A stretch of DNA of 23,276 bases from JADJDM01 sp044352985 (GTDB lineage: Bacteria; Bacteroidota; Bacteroidia; B-17B0; Aurantibacillaceae), in assembly GCA_044352985.1 (NCBI GenBank), contig JBILCU010000028.1, forward strand, positions 1 through 23,276, read 5' to 3'. Position 1 is the stretch's first letter. Every line of letters starts with the position of its first letter. Below the pieces are notes generated by a model, which saw only the letters and a list, made by a program, of their open reading frames with translations, did no database searches and had not been told where the DNA came from. Below are positions 19,016 to 23,276 of this stretch, piece after piece. Made by a program: the position numbers and the translations under genes.

Positions 19016-19044
19016 AAACCGGATGCCCAGTAAATTGGAATTTT
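18986..19044. repeat. Perfect 18-bp inverted repeat with 23-bp spacer
   Basis: Arm 18986-19003 (AAAATTCCAATTTACTGG) is exactly the reverse complement of arm 19027-19044. The repeat marks the junction between the minus-strand fragment and the plus-strand CHU_C fragment. It could be an inversion scar, an invertible switch or a hairpin. Confidence 0.85.
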
Positions 19045-19348
19045 TATACCTAATGTTTTTAGCCCAAACGGCGACGGCAACAACGATGTGTTTGAGATAA
19101 AAATAATGAATGCGACATTAGAATTAGTTGAAATTTATGACCGTTGGGGCGTTCAGGTTTGTAATGCTTTGGATTTAACCACAACTAAAAATGCTAATAT
19201 TACCAGTTATGCCTGGACGGGCAAATCTACTAGCGGAATGGAATGCAGCTCAGGAACTTATTTTTATTGTATAAAAATTAAACCTGACGCAAAATATAAT
19301 AAAGGAGAAAGCAAAACTTACACCGGATTTATTTCGGTTATACGATAA
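19034..19348 (+). pseudogene. Orphan T9SS type B (CHU_C) C-terminal sorting domain, rest of gene missing
   Basis: Reading from just after the TAA at 19031-19033, the frame gives FIPNVFSPNGDGNNDVFEIK, then IYDRWGVQV, WTGKSTSGMECSSGTYFYCIK and YTGFISVIR before the stop. This is an almost complete gliding-motility-associated C-terminal domain, the signal that sends large proteins through the T9SS. The in-frame stop before it and the lack of any signal peptide or start mean it cannot be exported by itself; a GTG at 19088 would cut through the domain. The parent was probably a large repeat protein like the one at the left edge. The break lies at the inverted repeat. Confidence 0.85.
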
Positions 19349-19423
19349 AATTTAAAAGAAAAATCATACGGAGGAACTAATGTTGATAGAACTTATTCTG
19401 TAAAACAGACAAAAGCATGACTG

Positions 19424-19592
19424 CTAACGGTCTCACAATTTGCGTCAGGCGTGTTTGGAACCGTGTCTAACGAAATGTTTAAATAAAGATACAATGTTGT
19501 TAGGCAATTGCAAAGAAAAAACAAAAAAATTTCTACCGCTTTTGCAATTGCTTTGATGTCTGCAAGGCTGGAGCAAACCGTGTGTTATAAGC
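19424..19592 (-). repeat. attC-like imperfect palindrome 1 (169 bp), 3' of the phosphatase gene
   Basis: The plus strand begins CTAACGGTCTCACAATTTGC and ends in GTTATAAGC; the two ends pair imperfectly (for example TTTGC with GCAAA, and CAGGC with a GGCTG-containing tract). An inner stem pairs GCAATTGCAAA with TTTGCAATTGC exactly. Bases 19425-19474 are identical to 20019-20068. Read on the minus strand it runs from TTATAAC to GTTAGC, like an attC site following the gene at 19637-19984. Confidence 0.6.
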
Positions 19593-19636
19593 TTTAAGCG
19601 CCACTTAGTTGATAATATACTTAGGTCTACAATTAA

Positions 19637-19984
19637 CTAAATACCATAAACGATTTTAAGCGTTCCGTTTATTCTTTTCGTCAACATATCAATTAATACG
19701 GAATCTAAATATTCATAATCATCAGTTATGTCTAAGTTTTCAATTTTAGGAATGTCTAAAGACCTGTATTGATTATTAATACGATTTCTTTGTCCGTTGT
19801 CCATAACAAAGATTATATCTGCCCAATTAATAAGCTTTTCACTTATTTGCACTTCACTTTGAGAGCTTAGTCCAGCACTGCGAATTTGAAACCTGCTGTC
19901 ATTTTTAAAAATATGCTCAGCTGTTCGACTGCGTCTTTTGTTTCGTCCGCAAACTACTAATATTTTTGGTCTGTCTGTTGTCAA
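19637..19984 (-). CDS. Low-molecular-weight protein tyrosine phosphatase-like protein
   Basis: The 115-residue protein has the phosphatase loop C-x5-R-S (CGRNKRRS, residues 12-19, nucleophile Cys12) right after the first beta strand, plus RSAGLSS, WADIIFVMD and DITDDYEYLD, where Asp88 or Asp89 would be the general acid. It belongs to the short (about 105-115 residue) LMW-PTP group, which dephosphorylates phosphotyrosine or related substrates; the target here is unknown. The start is a TTG at 19984: no ATG lies between it and the upstream in-frame stop at 20009-20011, and the first strand needs this N-terminus. It lies between two attC-like palindromes, as a cassette gene would. Confidence 0.85.
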   Translation of the reverse strand: MTTDRPKILVVCGRNKRRSRTAEHIFKNDSRFQIRSAGLSSQSEVQISEKLINWADIIFVMDNGQRNRINNQYRSLDIPKIENLDITDDYEYLDSVLIDMLTKRINGTLKIVYGI

Positions 19985-20016
19985 TGATGTTTTGTTTTGT
20001 CGCTGCGCTTATTGCG

Positions 20017-20185
20017 CATAACGGTCTCACAATTTGCGTCAGGCGTGTTTGGAACCGTGTCTAACGAATGCTCGTTTAAAGGTAAAATGTTTGTTGGCAT
20101 TTGCAAAACTAAAAAAGTGTCTGCCAAAAAAAAATTGCAAATGCTTTTACCAACTTCCACGCTTTTCGCAAATTGTGTTTTAGCC
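20017..20185 (-). repeat. attC-like imperfect palindrome 2 (169 bp), 3' of the membrane-protein gene
   Basis: The left end CATAACGGTCTCACAATTTG and the right end (reverse complement GGCTAAAACACAATTTGCG) share CACAATTTGCG and then GCGTG, so the whole element folds back on itself. An inner stem pairs GCATTTGCAA with TTGCAAATGC. The first 50 bp (20019-20068) equal those of palindrome 1, while the middle differs. It starts 6 bp after the stop codon of the gene at 20192-20635. Confidence 0.65.
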
Positions 20186-20191
20186 AATGTT

Positions 20192-20635
20192 TTATAAAAT
20201 TTCGCCATACATTAAAGCAAACCCAGCGGTCGATGCACCGCTTATTAAATACCAGGTCACATATAGGAGTCGATCGTAAAATATTCCGTCTGTATTTGAA
20301 TAAGCAACGTCCAGCATATGTAATGGTGGTTTGTTATTCATCTTCTTGTACCATTCGTACAATAGTCTAAAAGTTAATAAAGATATTAATGGTGAATTAA
20401 GAGCCCCAATTGCAGATCCATTCTTAAGAATAATTAATCCTAAAACATTTGAAATTACGCTTAAAGATATGGCGATCCATAGAAAAACAGTGAAATGTCT
20501 AATTACAAAGGTCGTTGCGATTCCAATAATAAAGAGGTATGAAATTCCTACCATAATAAGCCAGAAATTATTGTCATGAATGAACTGGTCACGAAATTCA
20601 GAGTCGGTAATTAATTTCATTCCATTCAGGTTCAT
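20192..20635 (-). CDS. Hypothetical integral membrane protein, about four transmembrane helices
   Basis: I do not recognise a named family. The 147-residue protein has strong hydrophobic stretches at about 24-45, 48-70, 76-95 (less certain) and 122-143, and no signal peptide, so it should sit in the inner membrane. There are no catalytic-looking motifs; a hydrophilic loop with NNKPPLHMLDV lies at about 99-110. The start ATG at 20635 lies 22 bp from a GGCTAAC boundary (20657-20663), and a second Met at residue 6 is an alternative start. The stop lies 6 bp from palindrome 2, so gene and palindrome look like one compact cassette. Confidence 0.7.
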   Translation of the reverse strand: MNLNGMKLITDSEFRDQFIHDNNFWLIMVGISYLFIIGIATTFVIRHFTVFLWIAISLSVISNVLGLIILKNGSAIGALNSPLISLLTFRLLYEWYKKMNNKPPLHMLDVAYSNTDGIFYDRLLYVTWYLISGASTAGFALMYGEIL

Positions 20636-20663
20636 ATTGTCTGTCTATAAAATGGTGGCTAAC

Positions 20664-21016
20664 TTAATCATTTGCGCTATAGCTAATACGTAATTTTTCT
20701 AGCATTGCTTCTCATTTAAATTTTAAAAACATAAAATGATATAACAAAACTAAAACATCAGAATTTATTATCCTATAAGTAGTACTACTTGTTTTTTATC
20801 TAAGGGTTTAAATCTTGTAATTTAATACGTATGCATGTTTTTAAATATAAGTGTAATATTAACTACAATTGTATTTAATTTATGACTTGATTAATTTTGC
20901 ACTACAATTTTTTTTTGTAACAGCATTTTTATGCAGTTGTATACGTAAAAAATAAACTCCACTTTTTAAAGATCTAATATCAATTTCATTTTTATCATCC
21001 ATTGTTGTTTTATAAA
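20664..21016. repeat. Duplicated 350-bp segment, copy A
   Basis: This matches 22618-22968 at roughly 90% or more, with only scattered substitutions and small indels. It contains the last part of a T9SS type A gene plus about 220 bp of its downstream non-coding DNA, including an identical 14-bp palindrome AAGTAGTACTACTT (20777-20790). Together with palindrome 3 it fills the 20636-21259 gap, which holds no intact gene. Confidence 0.93.
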
Positions 21017-21020
21017 CATC
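20880..21020 (-). pseudogene. Truncated, frameshifted T9SS type A sorting-domain fragment
   Basis: On the minus strand this reads TMDDKNEIDIRSLKSGVYFL, then RIQLHKNAV, nearly identical to the C-terminus of the gene at 22844-23276. A run of nine T (20908-20916) replaces the eight in the other copy, so the end changes from AKKIVVQH to TKKNCSAKLIKS. The upstream part of the gene is missing: the sequence passes straight into palindrome 3. It has no start and cannot be functional. Confidence 0.85.
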
Positions 21021-21182
21021 AAGCAGGCGCAGTGCGAAAACGAAGCACGTCAAGTTCTGAACCTACTTTGGTACAAACGAAGATACAATAGTTTTTAGTG
21101 GAGGCAAAATAAAACTGGCCTTTGCCAGTTTGTTGCCAGAACGATGACCTACTAAAGTAGCATTGGCGCTTGCTTGATGTTA
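21015..21182 (-). repeat. attC-like imperfect palindrome 3 (168 bp), 3' of the lipoprotein gene
   Basis: The left end AACATCAAGCAGGCGCAGTG pairs with the right end (reverse complement TAACATCAAGCAAGCGCCAA). Inside, CTACTTT pairs with AAAGTAG, and GGCAA with TTGCC; the centre is a perfect 8-bp hairpin AAACTGGC-CTTT-GCCAGTTT (21112-21131). Its sequence is unrelated to palindromes 1 and 2, yet its length and plan are the same. Its left end is also the breakpoint of the duplicated segment. Confidence 0.65.
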
Positions 21183-21259
21183 GTGGTTGTTTTTTGCCTA
21201 AAGAGCTCATTAGTTCTCTAAAACGTCTTGATGCTTAAATCTTAATTGATTGAACGCTA

Positions 21260-21619
21260 TTACAAGAATATTTTGGAGTATTTTGTTGTTAGTGTCTCAT
21301 ATCCCATCCATCCTGCATTCAAGTATTTGCTGCTCCCTGTTTTATTTATAAAAATAAAATATCTACCTGAACGAGCAGCTCGCTCATGAATATAAAAGTG
21401 CCCGTCTTTGTCGGTGACGACAGTTGCCACTGTAAACATGTCGCATTGGTCCTTGGAAGTATGAGGTACACATGCGGTTAGTTTAAGAGTGTAGCCTTCC
21501 AAAGGAGAGCTAGTCAAATAGTCATATATATTACCTTCATATGTTATTTTTTCAAAATGCTTTTGCTTAGAGCAACTGACAAATTGAAAAGCTAATAGAA
21601 GGAAAAGGCTAACTCTCAT
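21260..21619 (-). CDS. Small lipoprotein with carboxypeptidase-regulatory-like (transthyretin-like) fold
   Basis: The 119-residue protein begins with a lipoprotein signal peptide, MRVSLFLLLAFQFVSC, with the lipobox cysteine at position 16. The mature part shows the Carboxypeptidase D regulatory-like pattern: YEGNIYDYLTSSPLEGYTLKL (27-47), then VVTDKDGHFYI (67-77) and GRYFIFI. Such modules are beta-sandwiches of about 80-100 residues that are usually joined to larger exported proteins; here the module stands alone. It is expected on a membrane surface or in the periplasm. The ATG at 21619 is 40 bp from a short TAAC...GTTA dyad, and palindrome 3 begins 77 bp after the stop. The role is unknown. 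Confidence 0.7.
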   Translation of the reverse strand: MRVSLFLLLAFQFVSCSKQKHFEKITYEGNIYDYLTSSPLEGYTLKLTACVPHTSKDQCDMFTVATVVTDKDGHFYIHERAARSGRYFIFINKTGSSKYLNAGWMGYETLTTKYSKIFL

Positions 21620-21658
21620 AATTATTTTCGTTTATATTTTCCAAGCATAATATTCAAA

Positions 21659-21685
21659 ATAACGGCTGTGGCTTTGCGTTGTTAT
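21659..21685. repeat. Short TAAC...GTTA dyad between two minus-strand genes
   Basis: ATAACGG ... GTTGTTAT is a 27-bp imperfect dyad 9 bp after the stop of the gene at 21695 and about 40 bp before the next start. It has the outer boxes expected of an attC (on the minus strand ATAAC to GTTAT) but a much shorter middle than normal sites. It may be a decayed or minimal site, or only a small hairpin. Confidence 0.35.
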
Positions 21686-21694
21686 GCCCTGTAT

Positions 21695-22594
21695 TTATTC
21701 TTTTACCAACTTTCTTTGTACTGTCCAATCTTTACCTGACAATTTAATTAAGTACATTCCTTTCTCTAAAGTCCTGATGTCAATATTATTTGTGTTGCCT
21801 GTCAAAAAGCTTTGCAGGACGCATTCTCCAATCATGTTATAAACTTGTATTTTTAAGTCTTGTCTTTTCGCATAGTTAATGGTTACCCTGTCAATTGCAG
21901 GATTTGGATAAACCTCAATAAAGTCCTTTAAGATTAAATACGAATCTATTGAAGTGATAAAGTCACAATAACTTGCTTCATCTGTCGTGTAGACAGGGAA
22001 ATTATTGTCTGTATAGCATCTTAACGCACCTCCTTCTCCTAAGTCTACGATACATGAAACATAATTTGGAAACATATACTCAGCTATACAACCAATTCTT
22101 TCGACAATCTCGCTAGAGTACCAACCAATGCATGAACCACTAATAGTACTTACAAAAATTGATTTTAAAGAATCAGAATTTATTACCCTGTATCCGATGC
22201 TGTCAACCACAACTATTCCTGAATCAGATGTACCATGTATTCCATGTACAGTCCATTTGTCACCAATCAATGCGTTAAAATTATAAAGCGTGTCAAATTT
22301 ATTGTTGAAGTAACGATATACAATATTGCTATTTGTATCAAGATAAGTAAACTCTTTGCCTAAGTTCACAGTATCATAAACTCCAGGAGATGAATATCCA
22401 AACTGAGTCTTTTGTAATATTTTACAATCATTGCCAAGAATTGTTGTGTCAGTTATAGAAACAATTTTTACGTAACCATATGAAAACATTTGCATAAATG
22501 AATAATGCCAAGTTGCACCAGTCGGCGCCCAAGTCTGAGCAAACAAAATTGTCAGGTTAAATATAAGTGTTAAGGTAAAAATAATCTTTTTCAT
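21695..22594 (-). CDS. Secreted protein with T9SS type A C-terminal sorting domain
   Basis: The 299-residue protein has a signal peptide (1-19, cleavage LFA/Q) followed by WAPTGATWHYSF. Its body of about 200 residues is one I cannot assign, with several cysteines (57, 155, 169, 181, 193, 210). Residues about 227-299 form the Por secretion/T9SS type A domain: IEVYPNPAIDRVTINY, IQVYNMIGECVLQ, NIDIRTLEKGMYLIKL and a basic end RKLVKE. By family, it is exported to the periplasm by Sec, crosses the outer membrane through the T9SS, loses the domain and is released or attached to the surface. Stop-to-dyad spacing is only 9 bp, as in a tightly packed cassette. Confidence 0.85.
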   Translation of the reverse strand: MKKIIFTLTLIFNLTILFAQTWAPTGATWHYSFMQMFSYGYVKIVSITDTTILGNDCKILQKTQFGYSSPGVYDTVNLGKEFTYLDTNSNIVYRYFNNKFDTLYNFNALIGDKWTVHGIHGTSDSGIVVVDSIGYRVINSDSLKSIFVSTISGSCIGWYSSEIVERIGCIAEYMFPNYVSCIVDLGEGGALRCYTDNNFPVYTTDEASYCDFITSIDSYLILKDFIEVYPNPAIDRVTINYAKRQDLKIQVYNMIGECVLQSFLTGNTNNIDIRTLEKGMYLIKLSGKDWTVQRKLVKE

Positions 22595-22617
22595 AGTTTT
22601 CTTATATAGGGCATAAA

Positions 22618-22968
22618 TTAATCATTTGCGCTATAGCTTATAAGAAATTTTTCTAGCATTGCTTCTCATTTAGTTTTTAAAAACATAAAATGACATAACA
22701 AAATAAAACATCAGAATATATTATCCTATAAGTAGTACTACTTGTTTTTTATCTAAGGGTTTAAATCTTGTAATTTAATACGTATGCATGTTTTTAAATA
22801 CAAGTGTAATATTAACTACAATTGTATTTAATTTATAACTTGATTAATGTTGCACTACAATTTTTTTTGCAACAGCATTATTATGCAGTTGTATACGTAA
22901 AAAATAAACTCCACTTTTTAAAGATCTAATATCAATTTCATTTTTATCATCCATTGTTTTTTTATAAA
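22618..22968. repeat. Duplicated 350-bp segment, copy B (intact parent context)
   Basis: This is the counterpart of 20664-21016. It holds the last 41 codons or so of the gene at 22844-23276 and 226 bp of downstream non-coding DNA. The 14-bp palindrome is at 22730-22743. The duplicated block ends at 22618, just before the start region of the gene at 22594, so the non-coding part behaves as the 3' tail of the T9SS gene. Confidence 0.93.
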
Positions 22969-23276
22969 TAACACCGTAAACATCAATTAAAGTAATTTCA
23001 TTTATTTTATTGTTTTTATTCGTTTGTTCAATATAAATCTTATCTGTTGCAGGATTTGGGTAAATACTTATTTGATAATTTATTTCTAACTCTTTTATAC
23101 CAATAGGGTTATTCCATTTAGCTATATTATTTGCTGAAGCACCCCCTGCTGTTGTAAAACTACCACCAACATATAGATCACCATTAAATTCCTTCATTGA
23201 ACCAACACCACCATTTATCCCTAATCCTAAAGGTGACCAACTTGTACCATTCCATTTAGCAATATGGTTAGCGGAA
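22844..23276 (-). CDS. T9SS type A sorting-domain protein with beta-propeller-like repeats, N-terminus beyond the window
   Basis: The frame is open to the right edge, giving 144 C-terminal residues. It begins SANHIAKWNGTSWSPLGLGI, then GGVGSMKEFNGDLYVGGSF, then TTAGGASANNIAKWN. These are repeats of the type IAxWNG-x-W-x-x-LG ... LYVGG-x-F-x-x-AGG seen in secreted Bacteroidota proteins and probably form propeller blades. The type A sorting domain follows: ISIYPNPATDKIYIEQ, NEITLIDVYGVIYKK, IDIRSLKSGVYFLRI and AKKIVVQH. Export should be through the T9SS. The in-window Met at 23197 is internal and is not the start. A broken copy of its 3' end lies at 20880-21020. Confidence 0.88.
   Translation of the reverse strand, partial: SANHIAKWNGTSWSPLGLGINGGVGSMKEFNGDLYVGGSFTTAGGASANNIAKWNNPIGIKELEINYQISIYPNPATDKIYIEQTNKNNKINEITLIDVYGVIYKKTMDDKNEIDIRSLKSGVYFLRIQLHNNAVAKKIVVQH

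Noticed and set aside
19350..19423. Tiny ORF after GGAGG near 19370-19412
   Set aside because: The good-looking ribosome site is followed by only seven codons before a stop; no product can be supported.
19981..20208. Minus-strand 75-residue frame and plus-strand 66-residue frame between the phosphatase and the membrane protein
   Set aside because: Both fall inside palindrome 2 and merely read through its arms; there is no protein-like pattern.
20173..20579. Plus-strand frames of 65 and 82 residues
   Set aside because: Antisense to the membrane-protein gene, whose hydrophobic segments give a coherent topology.
21019..21210. Minus-strand 63-residue frame
   Set aside because: It coincides with palindrome 3, and its sequence is dictated by the fold-back arms.
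1..23276. tRNA, rRNA, insertion sequence or phage genes
   Set aside because: No cloverleaf or rRNA sequence and no transposase, integrase or phage protein could be found on either strand.

Overview
The window is low-GC DNA from a member of the Bacteroidota. The evidence is type IX secretion (T9SS) cargo with both type A and type B (CHU_C) C-terminal sorting domains, a giant SprB-repeat surface protein of the kind linked to gliding, a TonB-dependent receptor with an N-terminal carboxypeptidase-regulatory-like domain, promoters of the TAnnTTTG (-7) type and almost no Shine-Dalgarno sequences. I cannot name a genus.

Left third (1-8629, minus): one uninterrupted reading frame of at least 2876 codons that runs off the left edge. 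It encodes a secreted protein with a signal peptide, an N-terminal domain of about 230 residues and roughly 33-34 tandem SprB-type repeats of 75-80 residues.

Middle (8743-18745): ordinary chromosomal genes. These are a NUDIX hydrolase (plus), a soluble histidine kinase with nine PAS domains (minus), S-adenosylhomocysteine hydrolase ahcY (minus, with a clear promoter and a strong terminator), a TonB-dependent receptor (minus) and, divergent from it, the radical-SAM aminofutalosine synthase mqnE (plus), which points to menaquinone synthesis by the futalosine route.

Right part (18746-23276): an accessory, mosaic region. It starts with debris: an orphan CHU_C sorting domain lacking the rest of its protein, and an 18-bp perfect inverted repeat. 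Then come small minus-strand genes: a low-molecular-weight tyrosine phosphatase, a membrane protein, a lipoprotein, a T9SS type A protein, and a second T9SS type A protein cut by the right edge. Three large imperfect palindromes of 168-169 bp (19424-19592, 20017-20185, 21015-21182) lie between them, two sharing an identical 50-bp end, plus a short 27-bp dyad at 21659-21685. Each large palindrome lies on the 3' side of a gene. Four of the genes begin only about 15-40 bp after a TAAC/GTTA- or TAAA-type boundary. This is the layout of integron gene cassettes (gene plus attC, all in one direction). No integrase is visible, so I propose a CALIN-like array carrying T9SS-exported and lipoprotein cargo. 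A 350-bp duplication (20664-21016 and 22618-22968) has left a truncated, frameshifted copy of the second T9SS gene's 3' end, with its breakpoint exactly at the end of the third palindrome.
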